From an uncultured Aquimarina sp. (GTDB lineage: Bacteria; Bacteroidota; Bacteroidia; Flavobacteriales; Flavobacteriaceae): 64,000 nt of DNA. Location: the NCBI RefSeq assembly GCF_947492965.1, contig NZ_CANLOZ010000003.1, positions 124,001 to 188,000 of the forward strand, written 5' to 3'. Numbering within the stretch: position 1 is the stretch's first letter; each line of letters opens with the position of its first letter. The translations under genes were made by a program, and so were the position numbers. This document shows positions 33,624 through 43,184 of this stretch, one piece after another. A model generated the notes under the pieces. It was not told where the DNA came from. It was given only the letters and a program-made list of their open reading frames with translations, and ran no database searches.

Positions 33624-35357
33624 ATGAGATTCTTTGAGGTACTATCTTATATACCCAAGTACGATGTTATTGGTAAAAACCAAAGCTTTTTTATTGTTCT
33701 AGGCTTTTTCCTCTGCATCAATCTCACTTTTGCTACACAAAAATCGAAAAAGATTGATAGCCTTCGGAATTTAGCGGAGGCCTATACAGATGAAGATACC
33801 ATAAAGGTAAACCTTCTCAACACCATAGGATATGAATATTGGATTATGGATGCTAATGAGTCCATAAATTTTGGTTCTGAAGCATTAAAACTGGCAGAAA
33901 AATTATCCTATCCAAAAGGAATAGCAAGGGCTAATCGAGTAGTAGGAGTAGCCTATTGGGCACAAGGGAATCTTACGCAAGCTTTACTATTTCTAAACAA
34001 TGCTTATAAAGCCTATGAAAGTATGCAAGATAAAGAAGGTATAGCCAATTCTACACTTAATATTGGAATGGTGTATGCCGATCTTAAAGAATACAAAAAG
34101 GCTCAACAATATTATGAGCGAGCTATTAATGAGTTTACTGCTTTAGGATTAAAAGGAAGAATAGCGACCACCTTTACCAAAATAGGAACCATGTTGGTAG
34201 AGCAACGAAAATATGAAGAAGCCTTAAAATATCTTACCGATGCATTAAAAATGCATACTGATACCAACTTTACTTATGGTATCGCAGAAGCTCATAACAA
34301 ACTAGGAATTCTGTATCTCTATAAAAATGAAATTGAACAAGCGTATTACCATATTAACAGATCCAAAGATTTAGGCAGTAAGGTAAGTGATACAGATGGA
34401 CTAACGAATAATCTAATTCTCCATGGTAAAATCTTAAGACTATCAGGTAAATTAGATGAGGCAGTAAAAGAAATTAGTATGGGATTGAGGTTAGCCAAAG
34501 AGAACAACCTTAAAAAATATGAACTGTTTGCTTATGAGGAATTAAAGGAGATTAAAAAGCTACAGTCTAAACCCGAAGAAGCCTATTATTTCTATGACAA
34601 GTATATTGTGCTACGAGATTCGCTCTTCAACTTAGAAAAATCTAAACAGATAGCGTATATAGAATTTGCGAATGAATTAGAAAAAAAAGATAAGGAATTA
34701 GTGTCTTTTAAAGCACAGGAGAAGAAAGATGATATTATCCAGCTTATTTTGGTGCTTAGTGTAATTATCATAACTATTAGTGGTTGTTTTATTTATATCA
34801 TTTCTGTACAACGTGCAAAAAAGAGTAGCCAATTAGCCGTAAACAAGAAAGAACTATTAAAAAAGGAGTTGGAAAACTCAGAGCTAAAACAAAAAGAATT
34901 AAAACAACAATTAGAGTTTAAAAATAAAGAGTTGAGTACCTATACTTTAAACTTTATTAAGAAAAACGAAATTGTACAAAATATTCAGCAAACTATACAG
35001 AAAATTAAAAAATCTCCTTCAATAGAAAAAACAAAATTAATTGCTGATCTAAATAAGATCGTTCGAAAGAATATAAGTATTGATAAGGACTGGGAAGATT
35101 TTAGTCGATTTTTTGAAGATGCCCATCAAGGTTTCTATGTTTCATTAAAATCAAAACATCCAGACCTAAGTACCAACGATCTAAAAATATGTTCTTTAAT
35201 TCGGTTGAATCTTAATGTAAAAGAAATGGCTGGTATTTTGGGGATCTCTCCAGATAGTGCAAGAACGGCAAGATATCGACTTCGAAAAAAGCTACAACTA
35301 GCTCCAGAACAAGAAATTTTCTCCTATTTGGTACAGCTAGAAAAGGAAAACACCTAA
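33624..35357 (+). CDS. TPR-containing membrane regulator with LuxR-type HTH
   Basis: 577 residues from the ATG at 33624 (a TTG lies directly before it). A signal-anchor (about 22-40) precedes about six tetratricopeptide repeats (55-340, with the typical Y-x-K-A-x-x-Y-x-x-A spacing). A transmembrane helix follows at about 372-392 (I-I-Q-L-I-L-V-L-S-V-I-I-I-T), then a cytoplasmic coiled coil. The C-terminal DNA-binding domain (about 510-570) has N-D-L-K-I-C-S-L-I-R-L-N-L-N-V-K-E-M-A and S-P-D-S-A-R-T-A-R-Y-R-L-R-K-K-L. This design is very common in Flavobacteriia: periplasmic TPR sensing and a cytoplasmic LuxR-like output. The target genes are not evident. Confidence 0.87.
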   Translation: MRFFEVLSYIPKYDVIGKNQSFFIVLGFFLCINLTFATQKSKKIDSLRNLAEAYTDEDTIKVNLLNTIGYEYWIMDANESINFGSEALKLAEKLSYPKGIARANRVVGVAYWAQGNLTQALLFLNNAYKAYESMQDKEGIANSTLNIGMVYADLKEYKKAQQYYERAINEFTALGLKGRIATTFTKIGTMLVEQRKYEEALKYLTDALKMHTDTNFTYGIAEAHNKLGILYLYKNEIEQAYYHINRSKDLGSKVSDTDGLTNNLILHGKILRLSGKLDEAVKEISMGLRLAKENNLKKYELFAYEELKEIKKLQSKPEEAYYFYDKYIVLRDSLFNLEKSKQIAYIEFANELEKKDKELVSFKAQEKKDDIIQLILVLSVIIITISGCFIYIISVQRAKKSSQLAVNKKELLKKELENSELKQKELKQQLEFKNKELSTYTLNFIKKNEIVQNIQQTIQKIKKSPSIEKTKLIADLNKIVRKNISIDKDWEDFSRFFEDAHQGFYVSLKSKHPDLSTNDLKICSLIRLNLNVKEMAGILGISPDSARTARYRLRKKLQLAPEQEIFSYLVQLEKENT

Positions 35358-35441
35358 GTATCATTGTTCACTGAAATTTTATTGATATTAATATTTAAAG
35401 AACTGATATTCATATAATTAAATATTTGTTGTCTACATAAT

Positions 35442-35479
35442 GTATACGCTTTTTTAACAGTTTTATACAGGTCGTATAC
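35442..35479 (+). promoter_or_regulatory. GTATACG / CGTATAC inverted repeat upstream of the hydrolase-AraC gene
   Basis: GTATACG at 35442-35448 and CGTATAC at 35473-35479 are exact inverted repeats 24 bases apart, in the 220 bases between the TPR regulator and the next start codon. The two half-sites face one another about three helical turns apart, as expected for a dimeric regulator; autoregulation by the downstream AraC-type protein is possible. Confidence 0.45.
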
Positions 35480-35577
35480 ACTTTGTACTTACTGTTATTG
35501 TGGGTTTCGTGTTGTTGTTTTATAGTTTTACAGAAGTAGATTTTTCTACAGTTATTAACCTTCTTAAAACGATCACA

Positions 35578-37242
35578 ATGACAAAACCAAAGACAGCTTA
35601 TGCAAAGAGTGGAGATGTAAATATCGCTTACCAGGTATTCGGTTCGGGACCCGTAGACCTAGTATACATACCAGGATGGGTTTCTAATATAGATCTAATG
35701 TGGTCTTGTCCGGAATTGGTTAGTTTTTTCGAAGAATTAGGAAAATTTGCCAGAGTGATTCTTTTCGACAAAAGAGGAACAGGTTTATCCGATAGAGTTG
35801 TAGAATTTGCAACATTAGAAGAACGAATGGAAGATATTACTGCTGTTATGGATGCAGCAGGATCCGAAAAAGCTATATTATTTGGACATTCAGAAGGAGG
35901 AAGTGTTTCGGCATTGTTTAGTGCTACGTATCCAGATCGTGTTATTTCATTAATTGCTTTTGGAATTTTTGCAAAGAGAAGATATGCTGATGACTATCCT
36001 TGGGCGCCAACCGATCAGGAGCGTCAGGAAGTGTATGACATGATCGAAAACAATTGGGGGAGCGGTGCTATGAATCTAGAATCGTTGGCACCATCAAAAG
36101 CTAAGGATAAGGTGTTCATGGAGTGGTTGGCAAACTACTTTAGATCTGGAGCCAGTCCTAGAGCTGCCATGATATTGACCAAAATGAATACCCAAGTAGA
36201 CATTGTTAATATTTTAGGTTCCATAAAAGTACCAACATTATTACTTCAGAGAGTCGGTGATATCGATGTAAAAATAGAAGAAGGAAGATTTATTGCAGAT
36301 CGAATTCCAGATTCGAGATTGGTGGAGCTAGAAGGAGATGACCATTTGTTTTGGGCAGGAAATACGTTTGAAGTTTTAGAAGAAATAAAGTCTTTTGTTG
36401 ATAGTATTAAAGTAACTTCTGAACCAGTATATGAAAGAAAGTTGTACACCTTTATGGTTGGACATTTAAAAGCTGCAGAAGCATATCAATATTCGGTGAG
36501 AAATTTGGTTAAGAAATTGGCAAATACGTATAAAGGAAATTTGGTAATCGATACTAAAAACTCTTTTACCATTACCTTTGAAGGACCTAGCAAGGCAGTA
36601 CATTGTAGTACTGAGCTGGTAGAAGCAGTGCAAAGTTTTAATGCTCAGATTTCGATAGGAATTGACATTAGAGAATGTTCTGTAGTAGATTGTATTTGTG
36701 AAGAAACTGAAGATTTTGTTGCCCTTGTAGCGAATCAAGCAATCCCAAATCAAATCATATTAACAGAAACCGTAAAGAATCTACTTATCGGTGTAAATAT
36801 TAATATCACTCCGCAAAAGGCAGTCTTTAAAACCGACTTAGGTACTTCTATACTTTTATATACTGCCTCGAAAAAGCAGAAGTCTGAAAAAATTGTCTCT
36901 CATATTCCTAAAGTTAAAGACCCATACAAGGATTCATTTTTACAACGGGTTATTCAAAATATTAATAATCACTTAAGCAATGATTTTTACGGAGTTACAA
37001 TACTGTGTAGAGAGATAGGAGTTAGTGAACGACAACTACAAAGAAAGCTCAAAGCCATTACCAATAAGTCTCCAAATCAATTGATATCTTCTATTCGATT
37101 GCATAAAGCCAAAGAATTATTAATGAGTAAACAGAGTACGATTGCAGAAATAGCTTTTCAGACAGGTTTTTCGAGTCCTTCTTATTTCTCGAAATGCTTT
37201 AAAAAAGAATTTGAAATCAGTCCTTCTGATTTTATAAACTAA
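35578..37242 (+). CDS. Alpha/beta hydrolase - degenerate class III cyclase - AraC fusion regulator
   Basis: 554 residues from the ATG at 35578; the frame is open further left, but M-T-K-P-K-T-A-Y-A-K-S-G-D-V is the usual start of such proteins. Residues 1-285 are an alpha/beta hydrolase with the nucleophile motif G-H-S-E-G-G and a final D-D-H-L-F-W. Residues about 300-445 follow the outline of a class III adenylate cyclase domain (F-E-G-P-S-K-A-V-H-C, I-S-I-G-I-D-I-R-E, P-N-Q-I-I-L-T-E-T-V-K-N-L) but lack the metal-binding aspartates. Residues 460-554 are an AraC-type HTH pair (I-A-E-I-A-F-Q-T-G-F-S-S-P-S-Y-F-S-K-C-F-K-K-E-F). A ligand-sensing transcription factor built from a former hydrolase-cyclase is the best reading. 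Confidence 0.85.
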   Translation: MTKPKTAYAKSGDVNIAYQVFGSGPVDLVYIPGWVSNIDLMWSCPELVSFFEELGKFARVILFDKRGTGLSDRVVEFATLEERMEDITAVMDAAGSEKAILFGHSEGGSVSALFSATYPDRVISLIAFGIFAKRRYADDYPWAPTDQERQEVYDMIENNWGSGAMNLESLAPSKAKDKVFMEWLANYFRSGASPRAAMILTKMNTQVDIVNILGSIKVPTLLLQRVGDIDVKIEEGRFIADRIPDSRLVELEGDDHLFWAGNTFEVLEEIKSFVDSIKVTSEPVYERKLYTFMVGHLKAAEAYQYSVRNLVKKLANTYKGNLVIDTKNSFTITFEGPSKAVHCSTELVEAVQSFNAQISIGIDIRECSVVDCICEETEDFVALVANQAIPNQIILTETVKNLLIGVNINITPQKAVFKTDLGTSILLYTASKKQKSEKIVSHIPKVKDPYKDSFLQRVIQNINNHLSNDFYGVTILCREIGVSERQLQRKLKAITNKSPNQLISSIRLHKAKELLMSKQSTIAEIAFQTGFSSPSYFSKCFKKEFEISPSDFIN

Positions 37243-37475
37243 AAAATAGGAAGGATATATTTATAAATTTCCTATCAAAAGTGTCCGCAAAAGGTTTTCC
37301 CATATTTCTTTCAGATTAATACCATAATCTGTGTTGGCACACGATTAAAAATGGGTGAAAAATGAGTTTCTGTCTAGTTTTTGTGCAGTAAAAACATAGT
37401 GCTGAGATACGAATTATAACTAAATTCGGTAGCGTTTTTTAAAAAATTAGACTAACTCAACTTAACTCATATTTC

Positions 37476-40400
37476 ATGAAAAACAGCGCTAAACACAGAC
37501 AACTAAAACTATTTGTTTTATTATCTATCATTGTTATTAATGGTGTTTTATCTCAAATCAATAATCCCACCTTTTTAAATCAGTTATCTCCCTTAAATTT
37601 GAACTATACTGTTTCTGGTTCATTAGAAAAAAAAGTAACCATTAACGTGTCTACTACTTTTAATTATGCAAACCTTAGTATTTTGGCTGATGGCAAGGTT
37701 ATTTTGGATAATATTGATATCATTTCTAGTGGGACCCATTCGCTAAATGCTATCGTGCGATTTCCCCAAAGTGGACAAATAACGCTCACTATTGCAACCC
37801 GATCAGGTAATGTTACTATTAACCAATTGAATTTTCAGGATATCTCTATTCAATATCCATTATTTACAGATGTAACCCAATCTGCTGGAATTACCACAGG
37901 TCCTGCTCTAAAATATGCAGGTCCTACCATAGCGGATATGGATAATGATGGAGATTATGATATGATTTTTAATAATCATAATGACCCTAATAATCCGAGC
38001 AAGTTAGTTTGGAACGATGGTAATGGAGTTTTTGATCGCTCTTTTAATTTGGCAAGATGGCGATTACAGGATTTACACGGATCTTCTGCAGCAGATTTTG
38101 ATAATGATGGAGATTTAGATTTGGTAGCAACACGTGGAGGAGGAAATGGAACTAGTCCAAATACACCAGATTTTTATATTAACAATAACGGAACACTAAC
38201 TTTGGGGAATGATCAGGTAGGCATCACTGAAGGCGCTAGAGGAAGATCAGCAGTCTGGGGAGATTTTGATTCGGATAATGATTTGGATTTAGTTTTGTTG
38301 AATGCACAATGGAATAATCCTAATGGAGGAAAACATGTGATCTATAGAAATAATGGAAATGGACGTTTTGAAACTATACGGGTTCCAAATTTTGAAAATG
38401 CGGCCGGAGATCGATTTTTGCTTACAGATATTGATGGTGATCATATAGATGATTTTATTGTTTTCTTTCCAATATCTGTATGGAAAGGGAATGGAGATTT
38501 CACATTCACAAATGTAACCTCTCAATGGATACCAGCAGGAGTACAAGGACTTCCTAGTATGCTCGCAATGGCTGACTTTGATATGGATAATGATGGAGAT
38601 TTGGATATTTATATCTCTCGCGGAAAAACTTATACGCAAGTAGCAGATAAGGCAATTGACTATAATCCGGTCACTCAGATTATGCACGTCAAAGACCGAG
38701 GAGATGAAGGGAGATCTCTGATTGATTTTACAGCAGTAGGAGATTTTACCTTAAAAGGTTTTGAAGCTGTTTTTAGAAGTACTTATAATGGAGATTATCC
38801 AATATTCTTAGGTAGTGCAAAAACACCAGTTGATCTAACTCAAATTACAGGAGAACGTATTATCAAGCAAAACCAAGCACAAGGTTGGCCATCGGCAAGA
38901 AATCAAAATGGGATATATATCGGTCATACAGGTAATGGAAACTGGAAACTAGAATCCGTTAGAACAGGTGTACTGTACTGGTCGATATCATGGACTCTTG
39001 AAGGTATTAGCTCGGCAACTCCAGGTTTTACACCCAACAACAAAAATGTATATGATATATTACTTAAAAATGAAGGAAACAAATTTGTAAATGTTGCTAA
39101 TGATTGGAATGTTCCTTTAGGAGGAAACAGTTGGGGTGTTACAACTGGTGATTTTAATAATGATGGGTTTGCAGATATCTTTGTAAATCGATATCCACTA
39201 TTGAACGAAAGAGTTTCGGATTATATGTTGTTAAATACTGGTAATGGTAAGTTTGAGGTGACTACTTCTCATGGAGCTGATGATGCAGGTGAAAGCAGTC
39301 ATGGAGATCAAAGTCAGGCTTTTGACTACGATCTTGATGGAGATGTAGATATTTTGGACGGAAGTGATGAACGTGGGACTTGGCATCTGTATTCAAACCA
39401 AAGAACAGATGCTAATAATTACGTGATAGTAAACGTAGGGTATTCTCCTAATTCGAATATTGATCCAATTTCTGCAGAAATAACTGTAAAAACCAATACA
39501 AAAACATTGTTTAAGCGGGTTGGTTCTTCAGGCTCCGCACACTCTCAAAGTTTACTCAATATGGTTCATTTTGGTTTGGGTAATGATGCTCAAATTCAAG
39601 AAGTAACAGTAAGGTGGCGCAATGGTGAAACTAAAACATTCACAAATGAATCAGTTAATCAAGTTTTGAGCACAGATGGTAATATAACAGAAGAAGAAAA
39701 AGCAACATGTGATTTGATACCGAGTATGATTCCTGCAAAACAATCCATTGTAGTTCCAGTGCGATACACGGCAAATCAAACTAGAGATATTGTGGTTTTA
39801 GCTTATGTTAATAATACTTGGGCAGGTACAGGTAAAGTTACAGTTAACAAAGGCTCTGGAGTTGCTAATGTAGTGATGAATTTTTCAAGTACTCCAGTAG
39901 CAGGTACAACATACGAATTTAGAACTTCTATTCGATCTGTTGATGCTCCTTGGCAACAAAGTATAACATTATGTACAAATGAAAATATTGCTGTTGCTAA
40001 CGGAACTGAACTTGTGGATTGTTCTGTGTTACCTGTTAAAATCAACTCGAATACAAGTATTACGGTTCCGATTTACTACGCTGCAAACACTAATCGAGAT
40101 GTAATCGTTGCTTTATGGAATACCAATTGGCTTGGAGTAGGAAAAACTACCGTGTCTGCAGGATCTGGTATTGCAAATGTTACGATTACCGTACCAAATG
40201 CTCCTGTTTCAGGAACAACATATTCTTTACGAGGAGCTATAAGACCAGAAGGAACAGGATGGCAGCAAAACATTTCAATTTGTATTCAGGATAATGTGAC
40301 TGTGCCAAATGGTTCGAAATCAAAAATCGATACTACAAAATATGAGCAACCATTCAGTATTTCACCGAATCCTTCTTATGAAGAAATTCAACTTTTAGGG

Positions 40401-40571
40401 GTGAAATCTGGAAAGCATAAAGTACTGATTTTTGATTTTGCAGGTAAACTTGTTAAAGATACACTTATTAAAAGTGAGAATCATACAATTGATATCAGAG
40501 ATCTAAGTAGAGGAACCTATTTTGTAAAAATTGATGATAGTTTAGAAGGAGTTCAGTTTGTGAAGAAATAA
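37476..40571 (+). CDS. Secreted FG-GAP/VCBS and ASPIC/UnbV repeat protein with T9SS signal
   Basis: 1031 residues with a signal peptide (to about 27). An N-terminal beta domain (about 30-125) looks like a carbohydrate-binding module. FG-GAP/VCBS repeats (about 130-640) carry calcium-binding D-x-D-x-D-G-D loops such as D-M-D-N-D-G-D. An ASPIC/UnbV domain (about 645-735) has V-H-F-G-L-G and V-T-V-R-W-R-N-G. Two tandem domains of about 95 residues (about 745-845 and 850-945), each with P-V-x-Y-x-A-N and W-Q-Q-x-I-x-x-C, precede a T9SS sorting domain (S-P-N-P-S, G-T-Y-F-V-K). Beta-propeller surface protein; ligand unknown. Monocistronic. Confidence 0.87.
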   Translation: MKNSAKHRQLKLFVLLSIIVINGVLSQINNPTFLNQLSPLNLNYTVSGSLEKKVTINVSTTFNYANLSILADGKVILDNIDIISSGTHSLNAIVRFPQSGQITLTIATRSGNVTINQLNFQDISIQYPLFTDVTQSAGITTGPALKYAGPTIADMDNDGDYDMIFNNHNDPNNPSKLVWNDGNGVFDRSFNLARWRLQDLHGSSAADFDNDGDLDLVATRGGGNGTSPNTPDFYINNNGTLTLGNDQVGITEGARGRSAVWGDFDSDNDLDLVLLNAQWNNPNGGKHVIYRNNGNGRFETIRVPNFENAAGDRFLLTDIDGDHIDDFIVFFPISVWKGNGDFTFTNVTSQWIPAGVQGLPSMLAMADFDMDNDGDLDIYISRGKTYTQVADKAIDYNPVTQIMHVKDRGDEGRSLIDFTAVGDFTLKGFEAVFRSTYNGDYPIFLGSAKTPVDLTQITGERIIKQNQAQGWPSARNQNGIYIGHTGNGNWKLESVRTGVLYWSISWTLEGISSATPGFTPNNKNVYDILLKNEGNKFVNVANDWNVPLGGNSWGVTTGDFNNDGFADIFVNRYPLLNERVSDYMLLNTGNGKFEVTTSHGADDAGESSHGDQSQAFDYDLDGDVDILDGSDERGTWHLYSNQRTDANNYVIVNVGYSPNSNIDPISAEITVKTNTKTLFKRVGSSGSAHSQSLLNMVHFGLGNDAQIQEVTVRWRNGETKTFTNESVNQVLSTDGNITEEEKATCDLIPSMIPAKQSIVVPVRYTANQTRDIVVLAYVNNTWAGTGKVTVNKGSGVANVVMNFSSTPVAGTTYEFRTSIRSVDAPWQQSITLCTNENIAVANGTELVDCSVLPVKINSNTSITVPIYYAANTNRDVIVALWNTNWLGVGKTTVSAGSGIANVTITVPNAPVSGTTYSLRGAIRPEGTGWQQNISICIQDNVTVPNGSKSKIDTTKYEQPFSISPNPSYEEIQLLGVKSGKHKVLIFDFAGKLVKDTLIKSENHTIDIRDLSRGTYFVKIDDSLEGVQFVKK

Positions 40572-40673
40572 AGTGTTTTACAGTAGATCGTGGTTGGGTT
40601 TATTAAATCAATATGATGTTTGTATATTCTATTAGTTCGCTTAATTAAGAGATTACTTTCTATATTTTACAAT

Positions 40674-40720
40674 GTTTTGAGGAGACAAAAAAATGTGATA
40701 ATTTGTACTTCTTAATTAAA
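40674..40720 (+). promoter_or_regulatory. Probable promoter of corA
   Basis: TTTTG at 40675-40679 (-33-like) and, 18 bases on, ATAATTTG at 40698-40705, one mismatch from TAnnTTTG. CTTAATTAA words flank it at 40640-40648 and 40711-40719 and might be operator half-sites. Distance to the ATG is about 20 bases. Confidence 0.4.
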
Positions 40721-40724
40721 AAGA

Positions 40725-41792
40725 ATGCAAGAGATACAACAGTCTTCCTTTAAGAAATCATTAGGCTTAGTTCCTGGTACCGTAGTTTATGTAGGAAAAA
40801 AAAATACTACAGATGTTAGTATAGAACTCTTTGATTATGATGAGAGTTTTATGGAAGAACATGAATTACATAGCATTGATGATGCCTATCAATATATAGA
40901 TTCTAAACCGATCACCTGGTTAAATATTAATGGTCTTGGTCATACCCAGACTATCGAAAAACTTGGAGCTTATTGCAATCTTCATCCATTAATAATGGAA
41001 GACATTGTAAATACGCATCAACGACCCAAGATTGATGAATATGATAATTATCTTTTTGTGGTATTGAAGATGTTGTATTTCAATGAAGAGCATGAGTTAT
41101 GTATAGAGCATGTTAGTTTAGTTTTAGGCGATGGTTATGTCTTGTCTTTTCAAGAATCTGATGGAGATGTTTTTGATTCCATTCGAAATCGAATACGAAA
41201 TAATAAAGGTAGGATTCGGACAATGGGAGCAGATTACCTGTTGTATACGCTAATGGATGCTATTGTAGACAATTATTTCAATTTAATAGAAGTAGTTGGA
41301 GATAAGATTGAAGAATTAGAGGATATGTTATTCGAAAATACATCTACCGACGCCATTACGTTCGAAATACAAGGTCTTAAACGAGAAATCCTAAAAATAA
41401 GAAGAGCCGTATTTCCATTAAGAGAAGTAGTAAATAAACTAGAAAAAAACGAACATAAACTCGTGATTAAAAAAACGCGTTTATATCTCAGAGATTTATA
41501 CGATCATATCATACAAGTTTCTGAAAATGTAGAAATCTACAGGGAGATGACTTGGAGTTTAATGGATATGTATATGACAACGATCAGTAACAAAATGAAT
41601 GAGGTCATGAAAGTGCTCACGATTATTGCTACGATTTTTATTCCATTAACGTTTTTAGCGGGAATTTACGGGATGAATTTTGAAAACATTCCTGAACTCA
41701 AATTCAAATATGGATACTATGTTTTTTGGGCAGTTCTGTTACTAATTTTTATAGCCCTACTGATGTATTTTAAACGTAAAAAATGGTTGTAA
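40725..41792 (+). CDS. corA: CorA-family magnesium/cobalt transporter
   Basis: 355 residues, normal length. A soluble alpha/beta funnel domain with the family block P-L-I-M-E-D-I-V-N-T-H-Q-R-P-K, long stalk helices (about 190-290) and two C-terminal transmembrane helices. The signature Y-G-M-N (G-M-N at 316-318) sits at the end of the first, and the basic tail K-R-K-K-W-L ends the protein. It forms a pentameric inner membrane channel for Mg2+. The gene converges with the antiporter gene on the other strand, their stops 14 bases apart. Confidence 0.95.
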   Translation: MQEIQQSSFKKSLGLVPGTVVYVGKKNTTDVSIELFDYDESFMEEHELHSIDDAYQYIDSKPITWLNINGLGHTQTIEKLGAYCNLHPLIMEDIVNTHQRPKIDEYDNYLFVVLKMLYFNEEHELCIEHVSLVLGDGYVLSFQESDGDVFDSIRNRIRNNKGRIRTMGADYLLYTLMDAIVDNYFNLIEVVGDKIEELEDMLFENTSTDAITFEIQGLKREILKIRRAVFPLREVVNKLEKNEHKLVIKKTRLYLRDLYDHIIQVSENVEIYREMTWSLMDMYMTTISNKMNEVMKVLTIIATIFIPLTFLAGIYGMNFENIPELKFKYGYYVFWAVLLLIFIALLMYFKRKKWL

Positions 41793-41806
41793 CGATCGTG
41801 TGAAAA

Positions 41807-42976
41807 TCACTTTTTTCCTGTAAGCTTTTCTGTAATACCTATCCAAAAAGGACTGATAACCAGAGTTAATGAAATAAGGCTAATGGTAAAATTATAACCA
41901 AAGTCTTCTATAATATTTAAGCTAAATGCTGTTGAACTTAATAAAAAGCTCAGTTCACCGATTTGTGCAAGAAGAGCACCGCCTAACAATGCTTCTTTCC
42001 AATTACAGGAAAAAAACCGTAGAATAACTGAATTTAGAAAATGATTGGTTAAGTAGACAACTAAAATTGCAATAGATATAGACCACAAATTTTTATAGAT
42101 GAATGAAAGGTCTAATTGCAGTCCTACGCTAATAAAAAAGAAAGAGACAAATAGTATTCGGAACGAATGGAGCGTATCATGAATCCAATCGGTTTCTTTT
42201 GCCGAGTTCATTATAATTCCCCCAATAAAAGCTCCTAAAGCAGCCGACAACCCAAACACCAAGGTGAATAGCGCTCCTCCAAAGCACAAAAATATGGCCA
42301 TAAAAACTTGTAACTCATGGTCACGTTCTATTTTTTTGGAGAAAAAGGGCAGTGTAATGGTTTTCTTTATATAAATATAAACCAAAATGCCAACGATAAG
42401 GATTGCTCCTAAGATCATAAGAAGTATGTGTTCTATAGATTCTGTTTTGCCACCTAATTGAGAAATAATTAGAAGCAAAGGAACCAAAGCAACATCCTGA
42501 GCTAGTAGAATGCTGAGGACATTTTTGCCAACTTTAGTATCTATTAATTTCTTATCCTGAAGTAACTTGATCACAACTGCAGAACTACTTAATGCAATAA
42601 CAAATCCAAGTACAACTGATCTGGCAAAACTCCAATCATAATAATATCCTATCAGCAATACCATGGCTACACTAAGTCCAATCTGCGAAATAGTACCTAT
42701 TGCGGCAAGTTTCCACTGTTTTATGAAATCAATAAGGTTGATTTCCATGCCTATAAAAAACAATAATAAAATGATACCTAGTTCTCCGAGAAGGTGAATC
42801 GATTCTTTATCCTGAACTAAGTTCATTCCGTGCTCTCCTAAAATAACGCCTACAAGAATGTAACCTATGATATAGGTTTGGTTTAATTTTTTGAGGATGA
42901 TACTGATACCAATAATTAAAATAGCAAAAATTGCAATTAGTATAATTATCGGATCTAAGGAAGCTATAAACAACAT
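41807..42976 (-). CDS. Kef/CPA2-type cation:proton antiporter
   Basis: 389 residues with about 12 hydrophobic segments. CPA2 hallmarks are G-Y-I-L-V-G-V-I-L-G (early), L-G-E-L-G-I-I-L-L-L-F-F-I-G-M-E, S-S-S-A-V-V-I-K and L-L-A-Q-D-V-A-L-V-P, the last with the ion-site aspartate. Unlike KefB/KefC it ends after the membrane domain, with no RCK/TrkA-N domain, so nucleotide gating in cis is absent. It exchanges K+ or Na+ for protons across the inner membrane. It is divergent from the small MscS gene with a 208-base shared upstream region. Confidence 0.92.
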   Translation of the reverse strand: MLFIASLDPIIILIAIFAILIIGISIILKKLNQTYIIGYILVGVILGEHGMNLVQDKESIHLLGELGIILLLFFIGMEINLIDFIKQWKLAAIGTISQIGLSVAMVLLIGYYYDWSFARSVVLGFVIALSSSAVVIKLLQDKKLIDTKVGKNVLSILLAQDVALVPLLLIISQLGGKTESIEHILLMILGAILIVGILVYIYIKKTITLPFFSKKIERDHELQVFMAIFLCFGGALFTLVFGLSAALGAFIGGIIMNSAKETDWIHDTLHSFRILFVSFFFISVGLQLDLSFIYKNLWSISIAILVVYLTNHFLNSVILRFFSCNWKEALLGGALLAQIGELSFLLSSTAFSLNIIEDFGYNFTISLISLTLVISPFWIGITEKLTGKK

Positions 42977-43184
42977 ATGCTTTTAGTAAACAGGATTTCT
43001 TTCAAATATACTTTTAAAATGTTTTTAAAATATGAAATCAATCAGATAAATCATTAAAAACAATTTAACTTTGTATGAAGTTTAAAAGTCAGTTTTTTCA
43101 AGTTTTAAACTCATGCATTTTTTGGGTTTTTAGAAAATTGATATATCAAGATTACACTGTTTAATCTGTAAAAATAGTAGTCAC

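Noticed and set aside
35471..35530. Possible sixth copy of the composite regulon element (GTCG ... CTGTTATTGT ... TAGTTTTA)
   Set aside because: The core is one base out of register and the -7 box has a wrong last base; the five listed copies are much stricter.
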